Positions 1 through 10,981 of a stretch of 64,000 nt of DNA are shown here, in pieces. The position numbers and the translations under genes are program-made. Position 1 is the stretch's first letter, and every line of letters starts with the position of its first letter. Origin of the DNA: Sipunculus nudus (taxonomy: Eukaryota > Annelida > Sipuncula > Golfingiida > Sipunculidae); NCBI GenBank assembly GCA_026874595.1, contig CM049318.1:58562250-58626249 (forward strand). Direction: 5' to 3'. The notes beneath the pieces were generated by a model, which worked only from the letters and a program-made list of their open reading frames with translations, had not been told where the DNA came from and searched no databases.

Positions 1-170
1 TCAAATTTTCAATGCCGATGTACTGCTTGTAGAAAAGAGGTATGGAAAAACATGGCTTATTACATCAGCTTTTTTTAACATTTTTTTTGTGGTCAATTTT
101 TTTTTCAATGGACTCGCGGAAAGATATGAGATTCATGACTCGCATAGAAACTTTAAAATTTAAAAAGCAT

Positions 171-410
171 GTATCATTTTCCATGTAGGAGTGCCGTGGA
201 AGTTTTGTAGCGATATCTGTAAAAACTTTATAATAAGTTGCAAATTGCGAAAATGTGACGTCCGCATTTTCAGATCATTAAGGCAAACTCAAAAAGAAAT
301 GGTCAAATTTCATTTCAGTTTTACAGACCCAAAGTGTTAGAGATGGAATAAATATCAGTGGGTCATTTTGAGGATAAATGGAGATCCTTGACTGTCGTAT
401 GACAGTTACA
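171..410 (+). repeat. Dispersed repeat, copy 1 (family D)
   Basis: This stretch matches 63476-63742 near the other end of the window in the same orientation. Shared landmarks in order are a GTAGGAGTGC block, a GTAGCGA(C/T)ATCTGTAA block, AATGTGACGTC, a TTTCATTT..TTTACAGA segment and a closing hairpin CTGTC-GTAT-GACAG (392-405). It encodes nothing visible. The conserved terminal hairpin followed by CTAG (417-420) recalls a Helitron 3' end, but that is a weak inference. Confidence 0.6.
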
Positions 411-411
411 A

Positions 412-1010
412 GAAGTCTAGTTAAGTTTTGGTTTCATCTTCACTCTTATTGTCTGTTCCACTTCAGCACACGCCGTCAGCTTTGACAACTGTGAATTAAG
501 ACCGGGTCACGAAACTGACACTGCAGTTGCATATACTATCAAACCGAATTATGTCCCTTGGGTCTCTCGGATTCAGCAATCATCTTCATTCTCCTTATTG
601 CGAACGATCCAGTGTGCACCAAATTTTATTTTTTATCTTGCACATTTCAAGATTTAGTTGTTCCATCATGTTCTTATCAGCAACAACCTCAGAACTAGCA
701 CGCTTACAATAATCAACAAATTCCGCGAAAACTGAGTACTACTACGCTTATGTTGATATATAATATATTTAAATAACACCTACCGGATAACGTGCTAATT
801 CGAAAAAATTTAAAGTTTTGAGCAAATCATGTTCTCGGTTATTCAGGTTCTAGGCTTTCGGCAACGGGATGCGCGTTATGATAGTATATATATGTTGCAA
901 AAAGTCCATGTCTACTTTTGTGGACATTGTGCATGCTTCCTAATTTTGAAGCCTTCAATGGGAATACATGTTATGACTGAATCGCTGCATATACAGATAT
1001 TGTAACGCGT
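412..1010. other. No gene recognised
   Basis: AT-rich sequence. The only open frames are short and have no recognisable domain or composition. I see no splice-bounded exon or repeat matching elsewhere in the window. Confidence 0.5.
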
Positions 1011-1111
1011 TTTTAGCTCAGCTGACTGAAATTCATCTGAGCTATAGTATTCACCCTTTGTCCGGCTTCCGTCCTTCTGTCTGTCTGTCCGTCTGTCCGT
1101 CTGTCGGTCGT
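1011..1111 (+). repeat. AGCTCAGCTGA / GTCCGTC dispersed repeat, copy 1
   Basis: TTTTTAGCTCAGCTGACTG is followed by CATCTGAG, then TTTGTCCG and a (CTGTCTGTCCGT)n-like stretch. The first part recurs at 31165-31236 in the same order. From memory this kind of short repeat is common in bivalve genomes, and it is one of the hints for the taxon. Confidence 0.6.
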
Positions 1112-1429
1112 ACATTAATATACATAATTCCGCTCAACGCAAAGACACTTCATGTATATCTTATATTTTCAGTTATTATAAACTGTGAAAATACGATACT
1201 GGTATATCTACCAAACATAGTGGAATAGGCAGTAAAAGCAAAATAACTCCGAGAAAGGTGTTATGTACCCCACAACATAACATGAAAGGATTTCTTAGTT
1301 AAGAGGATTATTGTTTTATTCAGACAAAAGGCACTACATTCTGCAACTGTTGGCCAAAATCATGATTTTGAGCACCCTAAAAGTCAGATGGACCTTTCGC
1401 CTAGAATCTACCAGTAATTACATTGGACT

Positions 1430-1788
1430 GTTATTCTCCGAGAAGATTTGTGTGAACTGTTTATCCGGCTTATACATTTTTAAGGACTAATTGCTGTGGC
1501 AGTGGTAGTATCGAGGTACTGTTCACTTTGTTTATTTTACTATGTGATTGTATTGATTTGCTGTTATACTGCTGTTATACTGTGTAATTGTATTGATTTA
1601 GTGTATTGTATTGTTAGGGGTTTTTAAGGATAAATTATGATTACTTGATAAAAAAAACACCGACTTCTTAATTCATTCCCCTAGACATTTCACGCTGCCT
1701 TATATTACAGCATCTGATTTTTTTTTCTCCATTACAAAATTTATGTTCATCTCGCATACGTGATATGTTGATTATAGGTTCCGTAACA
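1430..1788 (+). mobile_element. 3' part of a Gypsy LTR (5' LTR of the + element)
   Basis: The last ~230 bases align, gaps apart, with the reverse complement of the LTR at 10981-11697. Shared pieces include GTTATACTGTGTAATT, GTGTATTGTA, CATTCCC.CAGACATTTCAC, TTTTTTTCTCCAT and the terminal TAGGTTCCGT(T/A)ACA. The LTR ends in ..CA and is followed after six bases by a primer-binding site. The 5' end is uncertain because the upstream half does not align well with the other LTR. Confidence 0.7.
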
Positions 1789-1794
1789 TAAAAT

Positions 1795-1812
1795 TGTGGG
1801 CTCGTCCGGGAT
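1795..1812 (+). other. Retrotransposon primer-binding site (tRNA-Pro-like)
   Basis: TGTGGGCTCGTCCGGGAT lies six bases after the LTR end. It differs at one base from the classical tRNA-Pro primer-binding site TGGGGGCTCGTCCGGGAT. This sets the element's direction (+) and its internal start. Confidence 0.75.
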
Positions 1813-1953
1813 GGCTTAATAGTTTTGAAAATTTATTAGGCCTTGACCTGGACACATTGTTTTATCATACATTGTTTACAAGATTACATATTGTTTACAA
1901 TACATTGTTTAAAGGATTTATCTCAGTTTTTTTTATTGTTTTAACATCTTAAC

Positions 1954-2700
1954 ATGGCAGATTTCAAACCTAAAACATTTGGTGACGATCCCAACACTGA
2001 TCAACTTGAACAGTTGACAAAGGAACAGTTGTTGGGTTTGGGACAAAACTTAGGGCTAAGTATGAAAAAATCTTTGAGAAAGCCTAATATCATTGCTAAA
2101 ATCATGTAAGATCTACTTAGCAAAGGTTTAATTGAAGAGAGTGAAGTGGAAACATCAGGAAACGACAGCCTTGCTATGCAGTTGGAATTTAAAAAAAAGT
2201 TAGAAATGCAACATGAGCCAGCATTTAAACAATTAGAGAGGAAAGAACATGAACGGTTAAAACAGTTAGAAGAACAAAAAACAAAGAGAAGTGAGAGAAG
2301 AACATGAAAGGTTAGAAAGAGAAAGACTAGAAAAAGAAATTGTGTTAAAACGACTAGAATGAGAAAAACATAGTCTACGTGCTGCCCCAACTCACAGTTT
2401 TGATGTTACTAAACACATTAGACTTGTCCCGCCTTTTCAAGAAAAAGAGGTTGATAAATATTTCTTACACTTTGAGAAGGTACCTGAAAATTTAAAATGC
2501 CTAAGGAAAATTGGACTATGCTATTACAAAGAGTATTGACTGGCAAGGCCTAAGAAATTTATACAGACTTTCAGTGCAAGCAAAAGGAAAGGTTCTTCCT
2601 GAAGATGCATGTTTAAAGCTAGGAAACCGCTTTTTTATCATTTACATTGAACATGTTAACCTAAAGACAACAAACTTGGTAACTTTGATGGTAGTATAAA
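1954..2700 (+). pseudogene. Gypsy-type gag, broken
   Basis: Starts at the first ATG after the LTR and primer-binding site, with N-terminal residues MADFKPKTFGDDP. A charged, Lys/Glu/Gln-rich coiled-coil-like stretch follows, then the gag core motif KHIRLVPPFQEKEVDKYF with LHFEKV, typical of Ty3/Gypsy gag in invertebrates. The frame is broken by a TAA at 2107-2109, a frameshift near 2280, a TGA near 2362 and another stop near 2537. Homology fades by about 2700, so capsid C-terminus, nucleocapsid and all of pol are missing. The LTR match suggests the same or a sister family as the element at 10981-13760. This is a dead copy. Confidence 0.75.
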
Positions 2701-3385
2701 GCACATCAATTTTAAAAATGCCCGAATTTAAAACCCGGTCCAGGCTTAACCAAAATATATACATTCACCTGGTTAGTGATATGTACATGACAATCATACC
2801 ACATACCAAAACATTTAGGATGTTATACTTTTAAAATAAATTTTGGTACCTTAAATTTGACCCCAGAGATAAAATTCTACATTCTATAACATTTTGACAT
2901 CATGTTTGATGTGACTGACATGTATTGCCACATATAAAAGCGGACTTAGCCTAAATAATCATGTATATTAACCGGGTATATGCGATACGTTGAAACCATG
3001 ACACATGCAAGCATTCTTAGGTATTTACACCATTGAACGTATTAAATTAGAATGAAAACTTCTGTATTATTTTAATAAGTTTCTAGCTTCTAACTCGAAT
3101 TAAAAACCTATATCAGCTCCAATGTCTATATAGTAGTAATATTGGTTATGGACTGGTGAGTGTATGTTATGTAAACTACATGTGGCTCTACGTGTGTTGA
3201 TCATTCATATTCCAATTATTCATTAATTAGCACAGGGGCATCCAGTCCTTGGTGATCTCTGACTTGAGCCGGTGCAGGCATATTAATCTAATTGATGATC
3301 GGGTCGCATCCCGTGAAACAGACTCTAGTTAATTTACAGTGTTGTTTTCTCCAGAGTTATACCGCTCTGGCCTAGTCTGTAGGCC
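2701..3385. other. No gene recognised
   Basis: AT-rich with no supported coding region. Around 3330-3385 there are short inverted pieces (TCCAGAG..CTCTGG; GGCCTAG..TAGGCC) leading into the TA tract, which could be a MITE end, but no partner end was found. Confidence 0.4.

Positions 3386-3454
<69 letters not shown>
3386..3454. repeat. (TA)n microsatellite
   Basis: About 70 bases of nearly pure TA dinucleotide, with one AAATA interruption. The open frame across it (Tyr-Ile repeats on the minus strand) is an artefact. Confidence 0.95.
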
Positions 3455-3458
<4 letters not shown>

Positions 3459-3547
3459 GACTTGTGGAGCGAAGTAATTAAGAAGAAGTCAAGTGGTGCA
3501 TAAGATGAAGTCAGGTGGCGCCTCAAAGACCATTATTAATAATAAAT

Positions 3548-4170
3548 TTACTAGTACAGATATTGCGAATCACTTTGGGCAAAAATATACACTTATTTAA
3601 TAGCCTTCCAGATAATGCGGATCAACTTAATACTATTGTTGATCAGGCAATCAAAGGATACTCTTAACATAAGTGTAACTGACGTTAGAATGGCTGTACA
3701 TAATTTATTAAGGGAAATTTGAGGAAGATCTATTCTACAGTCTGACCTATCCATAGAGGAACGCACCGTTTGTTTGTATGTATGTTATATATGTATATAT
3801 ATATATATACATATTTTTTTTTCATTTATGATATTAAATGGAAATGTCCAAGCTGATACGAATAGTTACGTAATTATTCCTATACCAAAAGACCAAAGAG
3901 GTGACCTATTCTGTAGTGATAATTATAGGGGCACTTTTTGGAATTTTTTTACGAATTGTTTCAGTAAATTACTTGATAGTGTTATTATTCAGAAAGGTGT
4001 AAATTAGGAAAGACAGCTTTTCAAACACGGTGTTAACCTTAGAATCTCATGTCGTTTGGACAACGCTACAGTGAATGTTGTCAGCACGGGTGGTTATTCG
4101 CGAGGTATTCGCTGTACAATAGCCCAAACTGGGTCCTCTTACACAAAACGTATACGCAGCAACGCAATAG
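3548..4170 (+). pseudogene. CR1/RTE-like LINE reverse transcriptase fragment
   Basis: Translated in shifting frames on +, this gives DIANHFGQKYTHLFNSLPD, a motif (NISVTDVRMAVHNL) typical of the linker before the RT of CR1/RTE-type LINEs, and then SYVIIPIPKDQRGDL-CSDNYRG with CFSKLLDSVIIQK, matching the first RT motifs (VPIPK...NYR.I...KLLD..I). A TA tract at 3785-3812 interrupts it, and many stops and frameshifts follow. Nothing of the YxDD region is visible. It is a dead fragment. The clade (CR1/L2 versus RTE-X) cannot be settled by eye. Confidence 0.65.
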
Positions 4171-4855
4171 TTATACGTACAGAAATTACAAAGTTCAGCA
4201 ATAAACTTTTCATGGTCCGGCCTACTTAATCGTCACCCTCCAATTAGGCCGTATATTTATCGCTCCACCATGACACCTCTATAAGGGGGCATTGTAGTCA
4301 GTTTGGGTATTTTTAGGTTTTAGTCGCCAGCGCTTACAAGTACAGCAGACGGACAAGTACAGCCGGTACAGCAGATAAACTTGCTGATGATTAAATGCTT
4401 CAATCAGCTCTGTTGCCATCAATGTTACATATTAATGGCAACAAGTTTTCTTTTTCTAAATGATATTATACTTATCTGATTTTCAAATATTCTTCATTGC
4501 TGTGCCCTTTCCACATTCAACTTTCCGCAGAAGAGTAAAAAACAATGGTATCGCGTATCGTTTGCAGAAGGTCAAATGACGCCGTCGTGGGGAACCCTTC
4601 CCGTGTCTGCTGAAACTCCGTTATTGCAAAGAACGCTGCCAGTTGTACAGAACCATCTTATTACATACAAAACTCCAAGGTTCCTCCTTGAACTTAGGGT
4701 TCTCCAAAGGACCCCTTAGAGCTCTTATTTCTAAGAGTGAATCTGGTACTTGTAAAGTTAGGGTCATTATGTCAGGTGGCTAATCCAAGGGCTATTCATT
4801 GTATGATTTAATCTGCTGTATAGCTGTAAAACGAACAGTGTGATTTGTAACAAGA
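4171..4855. other. Unassigned sequence before Gypsy gag
   Basis: No coding sequence seen. Because a Gypsy gag begins soon after, this may hold that element's LTR and leader, but I found no second copy of it and no clear primer-binding site, so it is left unassigned. Confidence 0.3.
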
Positions 4856-6490
4856 TAAAAACGCAGATTATATTTAAGCAGAATTAAGTCCTGAAGGCTT
4901 ATATGGATATGTAAAACAGCAGCCTGATAAACTAGACGAGTTTCTATAGAGTTTTGAGCGATTAGCTCTGTGTCAGAAATACGACCGTGATGACTGGAAT
5001 TTGTACCTAAGTCCTTTGTTGCGTAGTATGGCTCTTGATACTTATACGCAGTTAGCAGTTAGCGAAGCCATGAACTACGATAAGCTAAAGTTAGCTCTTT
5101 TAAAGCGTTACAAGATGACTGAGGAGTTTTATCGAAACAAGTTGCGTACTTGTAGGTCAGAGCGTGGCTGGATACCTTGACCATTGGATCGAGATGGCAG
5201 GTATAGGCGATGACTTCGACCTGTTTTTTTGTCTTGACGATGCGTGAAAAGTATTAGAACTGTTGAAGCAAGGATGTCTTGGTGACGTTGAAAGAGATAC
5301 AGTGCGGGGATACAGATGGCATGGTGGAGATAGCATAGAGGTAAAAGGAGGCCCACGGCTTACACAGTTTTCTGGCGAGTTCCCGTAGTAGTGCTCTACG
5401 CGTAGGGCAGCAAGCAGCCCAGCCGAGAGAGAAACGTGAGGTTGAACGCAGATCGCATGATAAGTCGTTTAAGCCATTGAGAGGCATTTTTGTTTTATAT
5501 GCAATGGTTTGGGGTACAGGGCGCGTTATCGAAGCAGACCAGTACCAGGGCTAGGCCTAGGTCTACCCCCCCCCCCCCCCCCCCCCCCCGGCGTTGCACT
5601 TACCTGTTCAACAGCTTTGGAATAAGTCAGGGGGTTAAGCCGAAGCGTAAGCCCGAGTCGATATGAAAGATAGTCGGATATCCCGTTATTCCGGATTCTT
5701 ATTAACCGAGTCAGTGTTTCGGATTGACTGCTGTAGAAGAGAGGTAGCGGATTACCCTTTTGGGAGGGGTTAGCTAACGGCAAGGCAGTCAATGTGTCAC
5801 GCGATTCCGGTTGCTTTTCATCAAGAGTACGTAAGCCATACGTAGATCCAGACCAGTTCACTGGACCCACCATAAAGTGTTTTTATGGCTTGGTTGAGCG
5901 GTTTCCTACGGCCATGATAAGCGTAGATTGTCTCTATTTTTTTTTGGAACTACCGAAGCAATGGCAGTAGGAGATGTCGTTTGCGACTAAGCGATAGGGA
6001 ACATTACGGATGTTCGGGATCCGAACGATCCGAATCCTACGTGGAAGTCTGATCAGGATTCAGACAAAGTGCGTGACAATATCGAGTCTTCATCGGAAGT
6101 GACGTCCGCAGAAGAAACGCACGCCGCTGCACGGAAGCAAAAGGTGTCGACGCAGAGTTTGATGGTAGCTAGTCAGTCGATGATGTAAGTCTGGGTAAAT
6201 GTTGAAGGCACAGAAAGATGATCAGCCGTGAGCGCCATATTGGAAGATTGCTGGGTCGGTTAGCGGAAGTGATGGCACTTTCCGGATTGAGGACGAGTTT
6301 CTTATCCGTATTGCGTGAGACAAACGCGGTGATCCGGATAGATCAAGGATCGTGGTACCCCAGTTGTTACGAACTGACGTTAAAAAGATGGCCTACGAGG
6401 CCATTATGGCGGGCCATCATGGCGTAGATTTATCAAACGAACGGGTTAGTTCCCAGTTCGAATGGAAGGGGATGTACGGGGACATTTCTG
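4856..6490 (+). pseudogene. Gypsy gag - protease - integrase start, broken
   Basis: Gag runs from about 4890: LDEFL(stop)SFERLALCQKYD, then LLRSMALDTYTQL, MNYDKLKLALLKRY with EEFYRNKLR, and GYLDHWIEMAG, the normal order of a Ty3/Gypsy capsid. A proline/poly-C break at 5566-5589 separates it from a protease-like region ending at 5991-6044 with AIGNITDVRDPNDPNPTW, characteristic of the region just after protease in one group of invertebrate Gypsy elements. From about 6320 comes the start of integrase (RIVVPQLLRTDVKKMAYEA, GHHGVDLS, RVSSQF.WKGMYGDI), the HHCC module whose His half is visible and Cys half is lost. Stops and frameshifts are everywhere. No RT lies between protease and integrase. 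The RT start occurs downstream at 8280. Confidence 0.7.
5566..5589. repeat. Poly-C tract (24 bases)
   Basis: 24 uninterrupted C, inside the Gypsy remnant between gag and protease. Length may be affected by sequencing. Confidence 0.95.
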
Positions 6491-6937
6491 GCCAGGTCCA
6501 TTTAATGGTCAAAACATAATTTCTCCTATTAACAAAGTCATCAAACTTTCCTTTGTGACAAAGCTTAGAACAAGTAATCCCACCCCGCGGCAATTTATAT
6601 AACTAAAGTACGGCTCTCTGGCCGTTATCATCGACCGGTAAACTCCGGTGATTATTGGACGGTCAGCGCCACACATCACCGCCTCGCTGAACTATGGTCT
6701 TTTCTAGTGACGTCAGGAGTGGTCTTACCCAGAATATTTTCAAAAACCAACATGGTTCATTCAGTCATCGCCTATTCAGGGCTTCCAGTTTGCTTCTAAT
6801 ATTCCATTTAATATGTCGCTTAGGAGTCGCTTATCTTGAGTTCGGCAAGACTTTTAAACACTTTCAGCCTCCGCCTCATTGTTAACGTTTATCGAAACAC
6901 CACTCTTCCAAGTGGGCCTGTTTAAATATAATTAAGA

Positions 6938-7476
6938 CCTAACAATAGACTGGTACCCCCGCTCTATTAAGGCACCGCTGCTCTTGGCCAACCGGACGTA
7001 CAACGCCATCTTAAGTACTCCCGGCAGACTGGCTCCAACTCTAGTATGTAGTATATATGATAAAAATAAGCATTTCGTTAGCAAGATGCCAAAAGTTGGC
7101 TGTATATTTCGTGTGACAGTTATGATTAGATTTAATAGATATTGATAATAAACCAATGCCACGTACAATGGAATATCAAAGATTCAGTATATCGTATTAT
7201 CTATACATCCATCATTCAATTTTTGTGCGACAACTCATTTTAAATATTTGAAAACTAGAAATAACTAAATAAAAAGTAATTTTTTGATAAATCTTTACGG
7301 ATAATCAGCCAGGATCGCAGGAACGTCCATGGCAATCGGTATAAGCGTGCATACTGGAGTTGGAACCAGACTACTGGTAAGTCAGGAGTTGCAACTGGGA
7401 GTACTTAAGATGGCATTGTACGCCTGTCCTATGCTTGGCTGAGGGCCATAATAGAGCAGGGTACCAGTCTAGCCTA
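6938..7476. mobile_element. MITE-like palindromic element with long inverted arms
   Basis: The left arm (6938-7048) is an imperfect reverse complement of the right arm (7350-7476). Shared blocks from outside in are TAGACTGGTACCC, GCTCTATTA, GTACAA(C/T)GCCATCTTAAGTACTCCC and CCAACTC(T/C)AGTAT. About 300 bases of unrelated AT-rich loop lie between. No transposase is encoded. This is the build of a foldback or MITE element inserted in the decayed Gypsy copy. Exact target duplication is not clear. Confidence 0.7.
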
Positions 7477-7479
7477 AGA

Positions 7480-8279
7480 AAATATGGCACAGCCAATCAG
7501 CGTGAGATATTCAGGTGCACATGCAACGAGCGCAGTCAAATGTACCGGCTGACTGAAACGATCACGATTCGCGAGTCGCAATTTGGCAGTTAATACACGG
7601 GTTCAGACAAATGCTGCCAGCTGCTTTTGTCATCTTGGCAGAGGGAAATTTACTGGACCTGTCGATACAAAATTGTTGCGTAGTGTTAACAAAATGCACT
7701 TACATTTGGCCCATGGACCATAATATTCGTTCAGCCGAGATATAACATAGGACACGAAGGTCCATGTGTGGACTACCTGAATACATGAATTCAGTGCGAA
7801 TGTTACCAAGCGGGTCAAGCTGTAGGACCACTGCCGGCGTTCTCATAGCAACGATGCCAATCACATGAGGCGTGACAGCCTGATATGCAAATACGTGCAA
7901 ATCGTCACGTCCTGAAAGAGCCTTGTGACGCCCTAATATGCAAATATCAAGGATTCACCATTAGGACTTTACAGGGCTTTAAGGATAAGAGCTGGCACTG
8001 AGTTAAGTCTTTCGGTACATGGAATCACGTTTTATTTCAAGCATTTTATTAGTAACCGCAAATACTAAAGCCTAGGCAGGGCTAACGTTGACATTGCAGC
8101 GTTCTGCAGGTCTTATCTCATACACAAGACAAGAGCTGAACCTCAACATGTTTTAGAAACGGTCTCAATGAGTACGAAAGAATCTGTATGAGAACCGAAT
8201 AATCCGGGTTGTGGAACCGAATCTCCCGTAGTCGGAGAATTTCACCTCGAGGGAGTAGGCGAAGCCTCCCACATGTCGT
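7480..8279. other. Mostly unassigned; possible integrase-RT linker
   Basis: No intact gene. The last ~200 bases read in one + frame as a linker (VVEPNLP.SENFTSR..., then SHMSLPATLHSPTKRD) running into the RT start at 8280, so part of this belongs to the Gypsy element. The rest is unrecognised. Confidence 0.35.
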
Positions 8280-8650
8280 TACCAGCAACGTTGCATAGCC
8301 CAACAAAACGTGACGTTCAGGTAAATGCCGAGCTAGGCAAACGACAGCGACGTGGGATTCACGATCTGTTAACCCAGTATGTGGAAGTTTTCACAGATGT
8401 GTTCCCAAACTCATGATGTCATATAGTGTACCATTCCTCTCACTTCCGAAACACCCGTGAAGACAAAACCTATCGTGTTCCATCCGAGATGAGAGAGACC
8501 ATGCGATCGGAAATCAACGAGATGTTAGAATAGGGTATTATTGAAAAATCGGAGTCGAGTTTTGCGTCGACCGGTTTCATGTAGCGGATGCCGGAACCGG
8601 AAGGTCTGTTCACCGAAGTTGCCAACAGTCGGTATTTTGGCTGACTCTCT
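8280..8650 (+). pseudogene. Gypsy RT N-terminal fragment
   Basis: Translated on + this gives VNAELGKRQRRGIHDLL, YVEVFTDVFPN, KTYRVPSEMRETMRSEINEM and GIIEKSESSFAS, the linker and first RT block of Ty3/Gypsy pol (H/Y-x(n)-PYR.P..MR.....I.EML..GII..S.S.FAS). It holds stops (for example in place of a codon after EINEMLE) and stops resembling RT after about 8650, with no YxDD. It follows integrase remnants on the same strand, hence an integrase-before-RT order. Confidence 0.65.
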
Positions 8651-9394
8651 CGTCTCGCTCGACGTCTTCCCACTGCTTTGCTTCTAAACCTCAACACGCT
8701 TGTCAACAAACTCATGCCGGTATCTCTAAAGTTTGTCCACGCTCAACTATGTACTTCAATGACAACATGGCTACGTCTAAACTGGCGGGCTATACAAGTA
8801 AATCACGCAATAGAATCTAAAAAAAAACCCATGCCGACGTCAATCATCCTGACAGCCCCTCTGGCCTATCGCCATACAATATTATGGAGATCTCCCGCTC
8901 AATGCATGAATATTAAATGGGCACGCCTCCTCAGACATCAATATGAGATAAGCATGTTTGCACGTGCGTATAAAAAGATTTCGAAGTAATTACAGCAACA
9001 CGGATAAGGTCCCCTTATAAAAAGAAGAAGAAAAAAAGAGAAGAAGAGGGAAAGAATAGTTACATTTATTTTCAACTGAGGGGCTACGTGTTATCAGATA
9101 TCTCGGTGGAAAACAGGAAAGAAATTTAGTCCGCTGGTCTGCTCCGGTTTGTTTTATAAGGGTAACAGAATTTTGATCTCCCCATTCCAAAATGCACATA
9201 AAAGCTGAAACAGTTTTATGTAGTCATATTTGAATGCATACGCATTATTTTAGTAAAGCATTATTTCTTTATTGTTTTTTAGAGGTTTGTAACGATCGCG
9301 TTTACAGTTTCGAAGATACGTTTTGTTACATATTGGTTGACCTTTTATGGGCCAAGTTATAAGAAATCATGCAAAAATCAAGTCTATATTATAT
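8651..9394. other. No gene recognised
   Basis: No supported gene. There is a purine-rich AAGAAGAAGAAA-type stretch at 9019-9056. Open frames here show no domain. Confidence 0.5.
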
Positions 9395-9993
9395 AGTAAA
9401 ACAATCGAGAGGTTATTTTCCTTCTGCATGATGTGTAAACAATTAAATGCTAAGGCTCTGTTGAAGATTCACTGAGTTACATGACTCGCTGATTCACAAC
9501 CATGCCTTACAAACATATTTTAACGAGATAACAACTTCCTCATGCTCCCTTATTCTTGCGATCAGTTGTAAACATTATGTACATGCATGTGAAGCAATAT
9601 CAGCTGACTCCTATTCAGGGTTTCAACTAATTTGACATATCTCCCAAAAACAATATTCTACTTGAATAAACTTTGTCAAAATTGTTAGAATAAATGGAAT
9701 TAATTACATGTATACAAATTCTCTTATCTGAACTTTCATTCTAGCTTTCGGAGCTTTTGGGAGCCGTCATTAATAAAAGTTTGATGTTGTAGAGTAAGAG
9801 ATAATTTAGTGATACGCCTAATGATCGGTCGCCTGCAGTAAGATCTTCTATATTGTAAACATGAACCGGATGTGATCAGTCTGATCTCAAAATTCAAACT
9901 TATGGTATCTATAAAAATTCTCATGATAGGGCTATATTGATGACACACTAGTATACATTAAAGATGGAATGATTGACTTTACGGACATATATT

Positions 9994-10044
<51 letters not shown>

Positions 10045-10480
10045 ATGTGAAAACAGATTACTTATGTTCCCTATTTATGCGATCATATATAAACGTTTGA
10101 TTATTCCTTTTTCTTGCCAGACCGCGCAAAATGTTGTGAAACAATACCCGAGGACTCCCATTCAGCAGTTCGAGAAATTAAACATATTAAAAAAAACACA
10201 TGACTCCACATAAGGAAACTATGTCGAAAGTAGCAATTTAATGTCATCTTTTCCTTTTAAAAATTCAGTATCTCCCAAATGAAATTATTCTTCGCAAAAA
10301 AAAACACTAAATGTTTTTGGCGCACCTAGGATTCAAATTTCCCCGATTTGCAATGTTATATGTTTAATGGTGACAAATACCTTATGCATGCCTTTCATAA
10401 TGTCCATCCCGTAAGTAGCAGGTTACAAAAGCGTGACATTATTTATTTAATGAACATGGAGGCTTGACATACCCTTGTTG
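9395..10480 (+). repeat. Block A-related repeat (copy at 9.4 kb)
   Basis: Matches part of block A at about 39820-40760 and 51970-53000 in the same direction. Shared landmarks are GATTCACTGA...CATGACTC, CCATGCCTTAC, GCGATCA....GT, GTGAAGCAATATCAGC, GACATATCTCCC, a TTTTA/CTTTCATTCTAGCTTTC piece, CGTCA.TAATAA.AGTTTG, GTAAACATGAA and TGATGACA. Each copy contains an internal repeat about 480-530 bases apart (GCGATCAT..GTAAAC, then AAACA/GCTATCAA.GGACTC). Two (AT)n tracts flank or split it. Non-coding. Confidence 0.7.
9997..10039. repeat. (AT)n microsatellite
   Basis: About 43 bases of pure AT dinucleotide inside the block A-related repeat. Confidence 0.95.
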
Positions 10481-10922
10481 GAGCAACTTTGAAACCAAAA
10501 CCTATTTCAAAGATAAAGAAAATTTTAAGTGGACAAGCTTAAGTTGATTTCACTGATGCTTGGTAAAGCTGTTGTTCAACACACAAAGTAAATATGTTTT
10601 AATACAAAGACATAAATATCAGTGTTGCCTGAAACAACGATATTTCCTGTGCATTGAAATATCAAAAAAATTTGACATTCATCTTTTTTCACGTATACTG
10701 AATGATGAAAACCCGCTAACTAGGTGGTGTTAAAAGTGTGTATCGTGTAATGCATCATATCTTGAACTAGGTCACGATACCCACCTCTTTCTATGATGAC
10801 ACTAACAAGGATCAGGCAGACACTCCTAGTTCTGACAAAAGTGTTTGCTGTGTTGGACGTGGTTATAACAAAACTAAATCTTATGACTGACGGATACCTT
10901 ACATAAATCTAATACTCCTACA

Positions 10923-10924
<2 letters not shown>
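10481..10924. other. No gene recognised
   Basis: AT-rich sequence with nothing recognisable, between the block A-related repeat and the TA tract beside the Gypsy LTR. Confidence 0.5.

Positions 10925-10979
<55 letters not shown>
10925..10979. repeat. (AT)n microsatellite abutting an LTR
   Basis: About 55 bases of AT dinucleotide ending one base before the LTR terminus at 10981, so the retroelement probably inserted into a TA tract. Confidence 0.95.

Positions 10980-10980
<1 letters not shown>

Positions 10981-10981
<1 letters not shown>

Noticed and set aside
2001-2390. A 129-codon minus-strand frame.
   Set aside because: It is the antisense shadow of the gag pseudogene on +.
3329-3526. Open frames of Tyr-Ile repeats across (TA)n tracts, also at 29955-30218 and 59817-60114.
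   Set aside because: They are translations of dinucleotide repeats with no protein-like flanks.
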